DNA from: Bacillus sp. JCM 19034
GTDB lineage: Bacteria; Bacillota; Bacilli; Bacillales; Bacillaceae_D
Assembly (NCBI RefSeq): GCF_001310635.1
Contig: NZ_BAXR01000019.1
Coordinates: 1 to 55,349 of the forward strand
Length of the DNA: 55,349 nucleotides
Direction of reading: 5' to 3'
Positions 9,716 through 19,487 of the stretch are shown here, piece by piece (position 1 is the stretch's first letter; every line of letters starts with the position of its first letter). Position numbers and translations under genes: made by a program. The notes beneath the pieces were generated by a model, which was not told the origin of the DNA, made no database searches, and saw only the letters and a list, made by a program, of their open reading frames with translations.

Positions 9716-9979
9716 ATGAGTAAAAACCCAGTAAAACAAGAGCTCGAACGCCATATTGGTCGGCACGTCCGATTGCTTCGGACTGAACGAAGCCTCTCTC
9801 TTGAAGACTTGGCTGGAATCACAAATGTGAGTCTCACTCATATTTCTAATATTGAACGAGGTAAATCAAGTATGACACCCTTTACGCAAATGAAAATTGC
9901 AAAAGGATTGAACCTAGCACACCCGAATGAACTGACAAATAAGGCGTTCGATTTAGTTTACTCTTCGTATGACTTCTAA
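9716..9979 (+). CDS. XRE-family helix-turn-helix regulator (87 aa)
   Basis: The protein is a single helix-turn-helix domain of the Cro/C1 type (about residues 14-70): LRTERSLSLEDLAGITNVSL then HISNIERGKSSM. No sensor or oligomerisation domain follows, so it is a minimal regulator in the SinR/phage-repressor size class. An AAGGGAGA ribosome-binding site precedes the ATG. It lies upstream of and co-oriented with comK (130 bases apart), so a role in competence control is possible but unproven. Confidence 0.88.
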   Translation: MSKNPVKQELERHIGRHVRLLRTERSLSLEDLAGITNVSLTHISNIERGKSSMTPFTQMKIAKGLNLAHPNELTNKAFDLVYSSYDF

Positions 9980-10108
9980 TCAATCGGATTAGCAGGACTC
10001 TTTCTCCACAAGGAACTGCTAATTCGATCGAAATAACCGTTCGTTACTCCATGTACAATTCCCCGTATGATCGTTTTTTTAAAAATCGCTACCAAAGGAG
10101 CTATTCCA

Positions 10109-10597
10109 ATGACAACATCCATCCTCTCGCATTATGACATTAATCAAGACACGATTGCATTACTTCCTGCGAAGCGAATCGAATATGACACGATCGTTTG
10201 GGAGCGAAATGACAGCCTCCATGTGAAACAACCGATGCTCTCATTGATCAAGGAGGCATGTCTAGAAGGAGGAGCTGATTACGAAGGCAGACGAGTTGCC
10301 GTCATCCACAAAACAGGAATCCAACATAAAATCCCAATCCCGATTCAACCACTGCAACAGATCTATGCCTTCCCTACCCACTCACCAAAGCTATATGAAT
10401 GCTGCTGGATATTCTACCACCACATCAAATCGATTCAACATCATCCCACGAAAGCAAGTGAATCTATCATCACCTTCCACAACTATCGAAAGCTCACATT
10501 ACCTATTTCTTATGCTGCACTAGAAAAGCAAATGCACCGGACGTCGTATTGCATTGTGCGGTTTTCGTTCCAAACATTAGACAGAATATTAAGATAA
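10109..10597 (+). CDS. comK: Competence transcription factor ComK homologue
   Basis: ComK activates DNA-uptake genes by binding AT-rich K-boxes. The 162-residue protein shows the family pattern: start MTTSILSHYDINQDTIALLP, then YEGRR, then HKIPIPIQPLQQIYAFPTHS and the CCWIFYHHI segment. The ATG at 10109 has an AAAGGAG ribosome-binding site eight bases upstream; the frame's first ATG (10067) has none. It is shorter than B. subtilis ComK (192 aa) and ends in LDRILR. The C-terminal tail that carries the MecA-dependent degradation signal in B. subtilis is not visible, so control may differ, or this may be the ComK paralogue found in several Bacillaceae. Confidence 0.85.
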   Translation: MTTSILSHYDINQDTIALLPAKRIEYDTIVWERNDSLHVKQPMLSLIKEACLEGGADYEGRRVAVIHKTGIQHKIPIPIQPLQQIYAFPTHSPKLYECCWIFYHHIKSIQHHPTKASESIITFHNYRKLTLPISYAALEKQMHRTSYCIVRFSFQTLDRILR

Positions 10598-10731
10598 CTG
10601 TTCTCATATGTTTTGCTTTTTCGCGAAATAAGTGCTCGGTTAATACCGCTATTACATGTAGTCTGTGCGATCACTTTATGCATATTCTATTTAACATCTA
10701 TACTATAGAACACATTAACGTGATAGCAGTA

Positions 10732-11375
10732 CTAACTACTTTTCTTAACAATTTCACTGATAATTTCTTTCGTACTCGAAACTTGACCGAATTCATAGGC
10801 AATGGTTGATAACGTAATACGTTGAATTCTTCCGCAGAAACAGGTCCAAATCCTAAATCAGGATAATCCATTGCTGCATTACCATCACTTAAAAAGATCA
10901 CTTTATACTCTCGATGTGCTGCATCACGAACCGTAGTTTCACAGCATACATTCGTCACTGTACCACAAATAATTATTGTATCTATATCCTTTGTTCGTAA
11001 GATTGTATCTAAATCTGTATCATGGAAGCCACTATAAAATAGTTTATCTACAATAATATCCTTCTCTTTAGGCTTAATGGCATCGATGATTTCAACTTGA
11101 TCTATTCCTCGTGCTAATATTTCATCAACATTTGGATACATTGCCTTCATTATGCCCGTATCTGATCCGTCACCTCGAACAATATGACGAAGGTAGATAA
11201 CTGGTAGATTTGCATTACCTGCAACATCAAGAAGTTCTCGAATATTATCGACAATTAACTCTGTATTCTTTACATATAAAGCACCTTCAGGCTCACAAAA
11301 TACTTTTTGCATATCGACGACGATAACCGCTGTCCTTTTTACATTAATATCCCATTTCACTAGTTCTTTTGCCAT
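10732..11375 (-). pseudogene. Isochorismatase-family cysteine hydrolase, single frameshift near the 3' end
   Basis: The catalytic triad of the family is visible: Asp in VVDMQ, Lys in VDKLFYSGF and Cys in GTVTNVCCETTVRDAA. Such enzymes hydrolyse amides such as ureidoacrylate, N-carbamoyl compounds or nicotinamide. After EEF the frame changes: adding one base in the T pair at 10826-10827 (plus strand) restores a normal end (QRITLSTIAYEFGQVSS...) with a TAG at 10732. Without it the frame runs to 10698 with an atypical tail. The start at 11375 has GGAG six bases upstream. It lies 36 bases downstream of an NCS2 permease gene, so a nucleobase-derived amide is a plausible substrate. Confidence 0.8.
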
Positions 11376-11411
11376 AACCTTCTCCATCCCTTCTACTAAT
11401 CAAAATAATAG

Positions 11412-12767
11412 TTACCCCGCGTTTTTCAACGTTTTTTCATAGTCATCATTCGTTTCTTTTTCTAACCTAGGTCTGATGATTAGATTAACAATTATGTTTA
11501 ATCCTACTAGTAGGATTAGTCCCACAAGCATCGGTTCAGCAACAATACTTCTTACAGCATATGGCATTCCTTCTACAATATCAGCTGGTAAATGCATCGT
11601 GCCTAAAGAAATAATAAATGCTGTTGCGGCAACTGTAAGATTTAAATCATCCCATTTAACCGTACTTAGCATTTGAATCCCACTTAATGCAATAACTCCG
11701 AATAGAATAGTAGATGCACCAGAAAGGATCGAACCTGGAATACTAGCTATTAAAATACCAATCTTAGGAATAAAACCGATAATGATCGCAACAATCCCTG
11801 CAGTGTAGGTCACATAACGACTTCCTATACCTGTAACACGAATGATTCCAATGTTCTCCGGATACGAAGTAGTTCCTAGACCACCGAATATTGCACCAAT
11901 TGTACACCCGAAAAATTCTCCAAAAAGTCCTCTATTGGCTCGTTCTTTGCTTATTTCTTGATTACTCCATCCACCTAAAAGATTATACATTCCTACTGAT
12001 TCTGCTGATGCGTGTAAAAATGCTAACAAGAACATTCCTACGGCCGCGATCGATATAGAAAAACCAAAAGGAAATAATTGTGGTAGCCCTACCCAGCTCG
12101 CCTCATTCACCGCTGTCATACTAATCGGCTGGATTATAGAATAAAAAATGGTTCCAATGATAATCCCTAACAAAACCGATCCCCGACGTAGAATCGTATT
12201 CCCACCAACAACCATTAGAATAATAACTGCCAACACTGTAACTAGTGCTGCAAAAAAGTTAATAGAAGTTGTTCCACCTACACCAAACCAACCACTTAAT
12301 CCTATTTCTGCCAATTGTGCACCAATGATTACTAGTAGTGTGCCATAGACGAGTGGCGGAGAGACAAATCTAACAACATAAGCCATTAGCCCCCACTTCT
12401 TTATTGGTATGGATAAAAGCATCATAATCATTCCTGCTACCATCATCGATCCAAAGGCTGTTCCTAGCCCTTGATCAAGACCTACAGATAGAAGGATTGC
12501 GAAAAATACTGCGGTAGGACCTTGCACAACTGGAAGCTTAAGCATTTTCCCTGATTGTAGAACTGTTACAATACCAGTTGTAATAAAACATGCTTGAATT
12601 AAATAACCAATCATACTTGTTTCTAGTCCCATTGCTTGACCAATTAATACCGGAAATAAGAATATCCCTGTTAATCCTAGCAAATGTTGAACACCGAATG
12701 CTAATGTATGTCGCTTTGATAGTTGGTCTTCTATGCCAACTTGGAGCACCTTTTTTTCTTGATTCAT
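11412..12767 (-). CDS. NCS2-family nucleobase (xanthine/uracil-type) permease
   Basis: About 450 residues with 12-14 hydrophobic segments. It has the NCS2 signatures: an N-terminal FGVQHLLGL motif, VVQGPTAVF in the third segment, and FGGLGTTSYPENIGIIRVTG in the substrate-site region. NCS2 proteins import purines, pyrimidines or related compounds with protons. The preferred ATG (12767) lies seven bases from GGAGG. It is followed in the same direction by the amidohydrolase and preceded by a GntR regulator, which suggests one small uptake-and-degradation operon controlled locally. The exact substrate cannot be read from the sequence. Confidence 0.9.
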   Translation of the reverse strand: MNQEKKVLQVGIEDQLSKRHTLAFGVQHLLGLTGIFLFPVLIGQAMGLETSMIGYLIQACFITTGIVTVLQSGKMLKLPVVQGPTAVFFAILLSVGLDQGLGTAFGSMMVAGMIMMLLSIPIKKWGLMAYVVRFVSPPLVYGTLLVIIGAQLAEIGLSGWFGVGGTTSINFFAALVTVLAVIILMVVGGNTILRRGSVLLGIIIGTIFYSIIQPISMTAVNEASWVGLPQLFPFGFSISIAAVGMFLLAFLHASAESVGMYNLLGGWSNQEISKERANRGLFGEFFGCTIGAIFGGLGTTSYPENIGIIRVTGIGSRYVTYTAGIVAIIIGFIPKIGILIASIPGSILSGASTILFGVIALSGIQMLSTVKWDDLNLTVAATAFIISLGTMHLPADIVEGMPYAVRSIVAEPMLVGLILLVGLNIIVNLIIRPRLEKETNDDYEKTLKNAG

Positions 12768-12841
12768 CATTCTTCCTCCTTTTTCCTGGGTTATAGTGGA
12801 TAATTTGTCCTATCATCTATTCATCTGATGTTTGTAACAAA

Positions 12842-13504
12842 CTATTTCATCCTTATATTTACTTCCGCCCAAAACTTCGCATCATCTACCTTTTGATCAT
12901 TTATAGCTTTGTATAAGTTCTCGTGGTAGTGCGTATTGTCTTTATAAGCTTCTATATCAAGAATTAACGTACTTAACATATGGTGTAGCTCATTGGACAG
13001 TGTCTGATACATCGTAATTAATAGTGAATTGTGACTTGCCTCACCAATTGCAAAGTGAAACGCAATGTCATATTTAACATAGTTAGAGTACTCACCATTT
13101 TTTAAATAGGCATTTCGCTTATCAAGGTTTTCTCTCATTGTTAACAAATCTTCCTCTGTTCTCCGTTCAGCTGCTAGTGCGGAAATTTGAACTTCTAACA
13201 TGCTTCTGACTTCATCAATTTCTTTCTTATTAGCCATCTTCAAACTACGTTCAAAGCTTTCTACAGGTAAGGAAATGACATAAGTACCATCGCCTTGCCT
13301 CACTTCTAAAACATTGGCGTGAACTAAAATCTTTACAGCCTCTCTGACGGTTGATCGACCAACATTAAACATTTCCATTAATTCGGGCTCTGTTGGAAGT
13401 TTATCACCCACTTTATACTTCCTTGAAAGAATAATAGACTGCAAATGAGCCAATACCTGATCTACAAGCTTTCGTTTCTGAACCTTGTAATTTACAGATT
13501 GCAA
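12842..13504 (-). CDS. GntR-family regulator, FadR/FCD subfamily
   Basis: An N-terminal winged helix (LPTEPELMEMFNVGRSTVRE, then VRQGDGTYV) is followed by an all-helical FCD ligand domain (about 90-215) with metal-ligand type histidines (FHFAIGEASHNSLL and HHMLS). FCD regulators respond to small carboxylic acids or related metabolites and usually repress the neighbouring operon. A TTG at 13504 has AGAGG at proper spacing and is preferred over GTG 13513. It stands 70 bases upstream of the permease gene in the same direction and probably controls it. Confidence 0.88.
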   Translation of the reverse strand: MQSVNYKVQKRKLVDQVLAHLQSIILSRKYKVGDKLPTEPELMEMFNVGRSTVREAVKILVHANVLEVRQGDGTYVISLPVESFERSLKMANKKEIDEVRSMLEVQISALAAERRTEEDLLTMRENLDKRNAYLKNGEYSNYVKYDIAFHFAIGEASHNSLLITMYQTLSNELHHMLSTLILDIEAYKDNTHYHENLYKAINDQKVDDAKFWAEVNIRMK

Positions 13505-13747
13505 AACGCTCACCTCTTTCTAACTATTAAATTCATCATATGTTTAAGTGAAGTTTACCAGTTCCCTTAAATGAAACAACGAGTATGTCATATTTCTTCA
13601 CTAAGTATTTGTATAGCTACTGTAGTAACACGTTATGAAGAAGCAAGTCATGAGGATGTATTAACCGCTTACAAGATACGCTTTTATCCAGCCTTTAAAT
13701 TAACGATTGGACTTTTACGAATGTTACCTTTTTTGAGGATGAAAAAG

Positions 13748-13796
13748 AACCATCCTTGTTTATAGGTTTACGAACCTTCATAAACAAGGGATGGTT
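13748..13796 (-). terminator. Terminator of the MFS transporter gene
   Basis: The arms AACCATCC.TTGTTTAT and ATAAACAA.GGATGGTT form a long stem followed on the minus strand by TCTTTTTC. It adjoins the stop codon of the transporter. The 13514-13747 gap beyond it shows nothing convincing. Confidence 0.8.
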
Positions 13797-14996
13797 TTAT
13801 ACGGTCTTCTCTTTAACCTGTTTCCATTCATTTGCAGTCATGAATAGAGATAATATTAAACTAACAAGGAGTAGGCCGCTTAAGGAACTAAATGGAAGTG
13901 AGGCGTTACCAAGGCGTGTCAGTGTAGTCGTTACTATTGGTCCTAAACTTGCCCCAACAAATAAGAAAAAGGTATAAACAGATGTAACAATTCCTCTATT
14001 AGAACCTCCAAGCTTGCCAACTACTATAATCATCGTTGGAATGATGACTGAAATTCCACTAACAAACACTACACTCATAATAATTGTGACATATAGATGA
14101 GTACTAAATCCCATAACCAATAATCCAAGTATCGACAAACATAACCCAATACGAAGCAATCCGAAAAGTCCCACTTTCGAGCTAAAGAAACCTGAAAACG
14201 GAGATAATAAAATTCCTAATATACCCGCAACACGAACGAGAAAAACCTGTTGCTCATTGAAATCGAACGTATTAGTGAGATAAGTTCCTAAGGCAGTGTA
14301 CATCCCAACGAAGGATAATAGAATAGTCAGTGCAATGCAGTATGAAATTACGATTTGTCTATCCTTAAATGGGAGTGCTAGTTTTTTTATAATAATAACA
14401 AGATCTTTATATTGGTCGCTACGGTCCTTTGGGAGAATTAATAGCATGAAAGCGGCAAGAACATACGTCACTCCAAAAAAGTAAAAGGCAGCTCTCCATT
14501 CAGCAAGAACTTCAACATAACTACTAACCAACTGACCTACAATACCAGCTAATAGAAATCCAAAGCTTATAAATCCAATAGCCGTACTTCGTTTATCGCT
14601 AGGAAACACGATACCCACATACGTCAGAGCCACTGGTGAAAACGTAGCTGCTGCAAGCCCCTGTAAGCCACGTAAGAAAAGAAGTTGATAATAACTATTG
14701 GAAAACCCAACAAGAAACGTCAGAAGACTTAAACAAACTAAGCCCCATACCATCACTCGTTTCATTCCTAATCGCTCTGACATAATACCAAAGAATAAGC
14801 ATCCTAAAGAGAAAAAGATAGAAAAAACACTCCCTACCCATGCTGCTTGGTTTGATGTGAGATGAAACTCCTCTTGAAAAGAATGTAGGAGTGGTATCGT
14901 CATATATAGGGAGCTTAATACGACTAAGCCACACCAAAACAGAATAAATATTGCTAGGCCAATATTATTCATCGTCATAGTTTGATTTGCTTTCAC
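13797..14996 (-). CDS. MFS transporter (DHA1-like, 12 TM)
   Basis: The 399-residue protein has about 12 hydrophobic segments. It carries the loop 2-3 signature of the major facilitator superfamily (GIMSERLGMKRVMVWG) and a motif typical of proton antiporters in TM5 (GFLLAGIVGQLVSSYV). This fits a drug or metabolite exporter of the DHA1 type. It is transcribed alone, with its own terminator. The 14997-15414 gap upstream contains no convincing gene; two overlapping short frames there lack ribosome-binding sites. It holds the ugd terminator at its far end. Confidence 0.85.
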   Translation of the reverse strand: MKANQTMTMNNIGLAIFILFWCGLVVLSSLYMTIPLLHSFQEEFHLTSNQAAWVGSVFSIFFSLGCLFFGIMSERLGMKRVMVWGLVCLSLLTFLVGFSNSYYQLLFLRGLQGLAAATFSPVALTYVGIVFPSDKRSTAIGFISFGFLLAGIVGQLVSSYVEVLAEWRAAFYFFGVTYVLAAFMLLILPKDRSDQYKDLVIIIKKLALPFKDRQIVISYCIALTILLSFVGMYTALGTYLTNTFDFNEQQVFLVRVAGILGILLSPFSGFFSSKVGLFGLLRIGLCLSILGLLVMGFSTHLYVTIIMSVVFVSGISVIIPTMIIVVGKLGGSNRGIVTSVYTFFLFVGASLGPIVTTTLTRLGNASLPFSSLSGLLLVSLILSLFMTANEWKQVKEKTV

Positions 14997-15375
14997 TATT
15001 TTTACAATCCCTTCTACGTAATATCCTTTTTATAAACATAGATGAATTTGAATAGATAGAAGGAATCAATCAATTCTGCTTTTATACTCTTCTTATGAGC
15101 ATTAGCATTTAATTGATCGTCGCTATTACAATAGTAAAGTATTACTATTAAAAATAAAAGAGAAATATAGGGGATTAAGCAATCGGTATGGTTGAGAATG
15201 TTGCTTTCTAGTGATACGTATAGGAGATTAGATAGAGTTAGGGTTTCCATCAGGAAAGAAGAATGGCACTGCACAGTCATGAAAAACGTTGGAAGAGAGT
15301 ACATGCTATTTAACAGGTCATATGAGCAAATAACCACACAGTTGAGGGAATATTCTGAAATTAACCCTAAAAAAA

Positions 15376-15402
15376 GCTGAGGGAGCATCATTCCCCCTCA
15401 GC
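15376..15402 (-). terminator. Rho-independent terminator at the end of the EPS locus
   Basis: The stem GCTGAGGG/CCCTCAGC is followed on the minus strand by seven T. It lies directly after the ugd stop codon and closes the long exopolysaccharide transcription unit. Confidence 0.9.
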
Positions 15403-15414
15403 CTTCACACAGTA

Positions 15415-16581
15415 TTAATCGCGTGCATACAAATCGCGCGTATACACCTTATCCTCAACTTCCTTCAATTCATCAGAAAGTCGGTTCGCAACGATGACAT
15501 CACAGACTTCCTTAAATTCATCAAAATCTTTATAAACTTTTGAGTTATAGAACTCATCACCTTGGAATGCTGGCTCAAAAACGACAACTTCAACACCTTT
15601 TGCCTTAATGCGTTTCATAACACCTTGAATTGCCGATTGTCTGAAGTTATCTGAATCCATTTTCATCGTGAGACGATAAATACCGACGACTTTCGGATTA
15701 CGCGTTAGAATCATATCAGCAACGTGATCCTTACGTGTACGGTTTGCATCAACGATGGCTCCCATAATGTTGTTTGGCACGTCCTCATAGTTTGCTAGCA
15801 GCTGCTTCGTATCTTTCGGCAAGCAGTAACCACCGTAACCAAATGAAGGATTATTATAATGCGTACCGATACGTGGATCAAGTCCAACCCCATCAATGAT
15901 TTGCTTCGTATTCAAGCCTCTAACTTCAGCATATGAATCAAGCTCATTGAAGAACGCGACACGCATTGCTAAATACGTATTAGCAAACAGCTTAATCGCT
16001 TCTGCTTCCGTTGAATCCGTATATAGAATATCAATATCCTCTTTGATTGCTCCATCAGCTAAAAGGTTAGCAAATGTCTCCGCACGCTCAGAACGCTCAC
16101 CGACGATGATACGAGAAGGGTATAAATTATCATATAACGCCTTTCCTTCACGTAGGAATTCCGGAGAGAAAATAATATTTTCTGTATTGTATTTTTCTCG
16201 CACTGACTCCGTATAGCCAACAGGTACAGTTGATTTGATAACCATTACGGCGTTTTGGTTAATTTTCAGTACATTTTCAATGACAGTTTCGACTGTACTC
16301 GTATCGAAATAGTTTTTCTCAGGATCATAGTTTGTAGGTGTTGAGATCACCACAAATTCCGCATCCTTCAATGCCTCTTCATTACTTGTTGTTGCCGTTA
16401 AGTTCAATTCCTTCGTTGCTAAAAACTCTTCGATCTCATTATCAACTATCGGAGAACGACGGTTGTTAATCATATCAACCTTTTCTTGAACGATATCAAG
16501 AGCAATGACTTCATTATGTTGAGCTAATAACACGGCATTCGATAAACCGACATAACCAGTACCTGCAATCGTGATTTTCAT
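15415..16581 (-). CDS. ugd: UDP-glucose 6-dehydrogenase (short form)
   Basis: The enzyme oxidises UDP-glucose to UDP-glucuronate with two NAD. It has an N-terminal Rossmann motif ([14 protein letters not shown]), the catalytic cysteine loop ([17 protein letters not shown]), the EFLREGKA motif and a C-terminal UDP-binding domain. At 388 residues it matches the E. coli-type short Ugd family rather than the longer TuaD type. It is the last gene of the EPS locus, 18 bases after galU. With GalU and the 4-epimerase it supplies UDP-glucuronate and UDP-galacturonate for an acidic polymer. Confidence 0.95.
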   Translation of the reverse strand: MKITIAGTGYVGLSNAVLLAQHNEVIALDIVQEKVDMINNRRSPIVDNEIEEFLATKELNLTATTSNEEALKDAEFVVISTPTNYDPEKNYFDTSTVETVIENVLKINQNAVMVIKSTVPVGYTESVREKYNTENIIFSPEFLREGKALYDNLYPSRIIVGERSERAETFANLLADGAIKEDIDILYTDSTEAEAIKLFANTYLAMRVAFFNELDSYAEVRGLNTKQIIDGVGLDPRIGTHYNNPSFGYGGYCLPKDTKQLLANYEDVPNNIMGAIVDANRTRKDHVADMILTRNPKVVGIYRLTMKMDSDNFRQSAIQGVMKRIKAKGVEVVVFEPAFQGDEFYNSKVYKDFDEFKEVCDVIVANRLSDELKEVEDKVYTRDLYARD

Positions 16582-16599
16582 CGTACTTTTACACTTCCT

Positions 16600-17487
16600 T
16601 TATCTAGTTTCGATCGTTTCATTTGCTAACGTTTCTTCTAAATAACGTCGAACATCATTCCGTAAATCTTCACGCTGGAGAGCAAAGTCTAACGTTGCTT
16701 TCAAGAATCCAAACTTATCACCAACATCATAACGTAATCCAGCAAAATGATAAGCAAGAACAGCTTGCTCTTCTGTTAACTTATTAATCGCATCCGTTAG
16801 TTGGATTTCACCGCCTGCACCTGGTGGTAATGTCTCAAGAATCTCAAAAATTTCTGGACGCAAAACATAACGTCCCATAATTGCATAGTTCGATGGTGCT
16901 TCCTCTGCCTTTGGCTTCTCTACTAGCGATTGCGTATGAATAACACCTGATTCAACCTCTTCTCCTTTTGGAGCAATAATACCATATTTCGAGACATCTT
17001 GATCAGCGACTGGCTGAACACCAACAACAGACGATTGGTAACGATCAAACACTTCAATTAATTGCTGCAAGCACGGCTTTTCTGACTGAACGATATCATC
17101 ACCAAGCAAGACGGCAAATGGTTCATCACCGATAAATGATTTGGCACATGCAATCGCATGCCCTAGCCCTAACGCTTCCTTCTGACGAATATAATGAATA
17201 TTGGCCATGTTAGAAATTGACGTAACTTCATCAAGCAGAGCCATTTTGCCTTTCTTCAAGAGCGTTTCCTCTAGCTCATATGACTTATCAAAGTGATCCT
17301 CAATGGCCCGCTTACTACGTCCACTAATGATAATAATATCCTCAATACCTGATGCAATGGCTTCTTCTACAATATACTGGATCGTCGGCTTATCGACAAT
17401 CGGTAGCATTTCCTTCGGTTGTGCTTTCGTTGCTGGTAGAAACCGTGTTCCTAGACCAGCAGCTGGGATGATGGCTTTGCGTACTTT
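16600..17487 (-). CDS. galU: UTP-glucose-1-phosphate uridylyltransferase
   Basis: The nucleotidyltransferase motif [20 protein letters not shown] is at the N-terminus, followed by [11 protein letters not shown] and the [10 protein letters not shown] and LLGDDI motifs, over 296 residues, the usual family length. It makes UDP-glucose from UTP and glucose-1-phosphate, the substrate of the next gene (ugd). The ATG at 17487 has AGGAG upstream; the frame extends to 17529 but that part overlaps a terminator-like hairpin and lacks a start signal. B. subtilis calls the homologue gtaB. Confidence 0.95.
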   Translation of the reverse strand, partial: KVRKAIIPAAGLGTRFLPATKAQPKEMLPIVDKPTIQYIVEEAIASGIEDIIIISGRSKRAIEDHFDKSYELEETLLKKGKMALLDEVTSISNMANIHYIRQKEALGLGHAIACAKSFIGDEPFAVLLGDDIVQSEKPCLQQLIEVFDRYQSSVVGVQPVADQDVSKYGIIAPKGEEVESGVIHTQSLVEKPKAEEAPSNYAIMGRYVLRPEIFEILETLPPGAGGEIQLTDAINKLTEEQAVLAYHFAGLRYDVGDKFGFLKATLDFALQREDLRNDVRRYLEETLANETIETR

Positions 17488-17516
17488 CATATTACTCTCA
17501 CTCCTATCTTTAATAA

Positions 17517-17543
17517 AGCCCTCCTTCAATAAGAAGGAGGGCT
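17517..17543. terminator. Hairpin between the epimerase gene and galU
   Basis: The perfect arms AGCCCTCCTTC/GAAGGAGGGCT with a five-base loop are followed on the minus strand by TTATTAAAG, a weak U-tract. It may be a partial terminator or processing site inside the EPS locus. Confidence 0.65.
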
Positions 17544-17548
17544 ATTGA

Positions 17549-18559
17549 TTACTTGACATTGTAATACTCTTTGTACCAATCAACAAAATTCTTTAAACCT
17601 TCGTCAATGGTTGTAGAAGGTTTGAAGCCTGTATCCTTCTGAAGCTCATCTATATCAGCGAACGTCGCTTTCACGTCACCTGGTTGCATCGGCAAGAATT
17701 CCTTTTTCGCCTCAATTCCTAAGTGCTTCTCCAACGTCTGAATAAATTCCATTAGCTTCACCGGCTGATTATTACCGATGTTATACACTTTATATGGAGC
17801 ATAGCTAGAGCTTGGATTTGGTTCTTCCCGATTCCAATCAGGATTTGCCTTAGGGGGCTTGTCCAACAGACGTACAATCCCATCAACAATATCATCAATA
17901 TAAGTGAAATCACGCATCATCTCACCATTATTGAATACTTTAATTGTCTTACCTTCAACAATGTTCTTCGTAAATGAGAAATATGCCATATCAGGACGGC
18001 CCCAAGGACCATATACAGTAAAGAAACGAAGCCCTGTCGTTGGAATATTATACAAATGGCTATACGTATGAGCCATCAATTCATTCGACTTCTTCGTTGC
18101 CGCATACAAGCTAACAGGATGATTCACCTCATCCGAGGTAGAGAACGGCATCTTTACGTTTGCACCATATACAGAGCTTGAAGAAGCATAGATTAAGTGC
18201 TTCACATTATGATGTCGGCATGCTTCTAAAATGTTAACAAAACCAACTAGGTTGGAGTCAACGTAAGCATGAGGGTTTTCTATACTGTAACGGACGCCAG
18301 CTTGGGCAGCTAGGTTGATGACGATGTCGATGTTTTCTTTCTCGAAACAGCGATTCAGAGCATCACGATCAGCTAAATCCTCCTCATAAAACGTGAAATT
18401 ATCAAACTTATTTAGGATTTCTAAGCGGTCTTTTTTTAATTGGACTTCGTAGTAGTCGTTAAGGTTGTCGTAACCAATAACAGAAATATTATTCTCTAAT
18501 AAACGCTTTGACAAATGGGTACCGACAAAACCGCCAGCACCGGTTACTAAAATTCTCAT
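17549..18559 (-). CDS. UDP-glucuronate 4-epimerase-like NAD-dependent epimerase
   Basis: An extended short-chain dehydrogenase with the NAD motif GAGGFVGTHLSKRLL, the DNLNDYYEVQLK motif typical of the GAE/LspL group, a catalytic Ser region (YASSSSVYG) and the YxxxK pair (YAATKKSNE). It converts UDP-glucuronate to UDP-galacturonate. The ATG at 18559 has GGAG eight bases upstream; the longer frame to 18595 overlaps the end of the murB homologue. Together with ugd and galU it forms the sugar-nucleotide supply end of the EPS locus. Confidence 0.9.
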   Translation of the reverse strand: MRILVTGAGGFVGTHLSKRLLENNISVIGYDNLNDYYEVQLKKDRLEILNKFDNFTFYEEDLADRDALNRCFEKENIDIVINLAAQAGVRYSIENPHAYVDSNLVGFVNILEACRHHNVKHLIYASSSSVYGANVKMPFSTSDEVNHPVSLYAATKKSNELMAHTYSHLYNIPTTGLRFFTVYGPWGRPDMAYFSFTKNIVEGKTIKVFNNGEMMRDFTYIDDIVDGIVRLLDKPPKANPDWNREEPNPSSSYAPYKVYNIGNNQPVKLMEFIQTLEKHLGIEAKKEFLPMQPGDVKATFADIDELQKDTGFKPSTTIDEGLKNFVDWYKEYYNVK

Positions 18560-18579
18560 TTCTAATCTCCAGTCCTTCC

Positions 18580-19465
18580 TTAAATCACTTTCCACTCTAG
18601 CTCTAGGTCAATTCCGAAATGCTCTTTTACTTTTTTCTTGGCTAAATCAATAATGTGTAATACATCTTCAGGTTCGCATTATCTACATTCACAATAAAAC
18701 CTGGATGTTTTTCAGATATCATTGCACCATTTTTCGATATCCTCTTAAACCTAATTCGTCAAATAATTTCCAAATGTAGAAATCCTCACCGTTTAATGAT
18801 GGCCTTTTAAATACACTTCCTGCATTTGGGTAATTCCTCGGTTGCTTCAAGTAACGCTTCTTTTTAATTAACATTAATTTATCTAATAATTCTTCATAAT
18901 CCTCGACTTGTTGTTCCCTAGATGCTTTCAATTTAGTAGAGAGTATAATACAATTTCGATCTGTCCATTTTGATGTTCTTCTGCCAAAATCATTGAGAAC
19001 TACTGGTTCAGTTATTATTTGATCTTGATCAATATCATAGTAGGTTATTTCGTCTACTAATTGTCCTATATTATCTTCATAAGTGCCTGCATTCATAATG
19101 ATAGCACCACCTAGACTTCCAGGAACATCCTCTAGAAACTCATAACCTTTGATTCCATTTTCAAGAGCGTACCAGCTAAGTTTTGAAAGCGAAGCTCCAG
19201 CCTCACAAACAATTTGTCCATTAGAGTAATCAATTGAGTCCATTAATTTAAAACTAACAAACACATAGCTGTCATCATAATAATTTTTTGAAAATAAAAT
19301 GTTTGAGCCGTTACCAATAATCACTATTTTGCTTTGTTTGTATTCGTGATAAATCTCTTTGATTCCTTTATGGGTTAAAGGGTAAGCCATGTTTTTTGCT
19401 ATAGCATCAATACGAAGGGTATTATGTTTTTTTAATGTGCATTCTTGAATTAGAATGTAGTTCAT
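18580..19465 (-). pseudogene. MurB-like UDP-N-acetylenolpyruvoylglucosamine reductase, two single-base frame breaks
   Basis: MurB reduces UDP-GlcNAc-enolpyruvate to UDP-MurNAc with FAD and NADPH. Visible motifs: GNGSNIL (FAD pyrophosphate), VPGSLGGAIIMNAGTYEDNI, and the catalytic serine in NAGSVFKRP, all in the right order for the roughly 295-residue family. The frame breaks at the T run 18730-18734 and again near 18675. Restoring one base at each gives the usual C-terminus (SEKHPGFIVN, then LELEWKVI) with a TAA at 18580. It lies between Wzx and the epimerase inside the EPS locus, together with a MurA homologue. The housekeeping murB is normally in the division/cell-wall cluster, so this is probably a dedicated paralogue. 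Confidence 0.85.
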
Positions 19466-19487
19466 AAAATCCCTCCTTTTAAGTAAT

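Noticed and set aside
12785..12841. GntR operator in the gap before the permease gene
   Set aside because: ATCATCTATTCATCTGAT looks partly symmetric, but too many positions fail to pair to support a site.
13571..13765. 64-codon open frame on the plus strand upstream of the MFS terminator
   Set aside because: No ribosome-binding site and it runs into a terminator hairpin; no family recognised.
15014..15391. Two overlapping short frames (one per strand) between the MFS and ugd genes
   Set aside because: Neither has a ribosome-binding site, both overlap the terminator side and the sequences are not protein-like.
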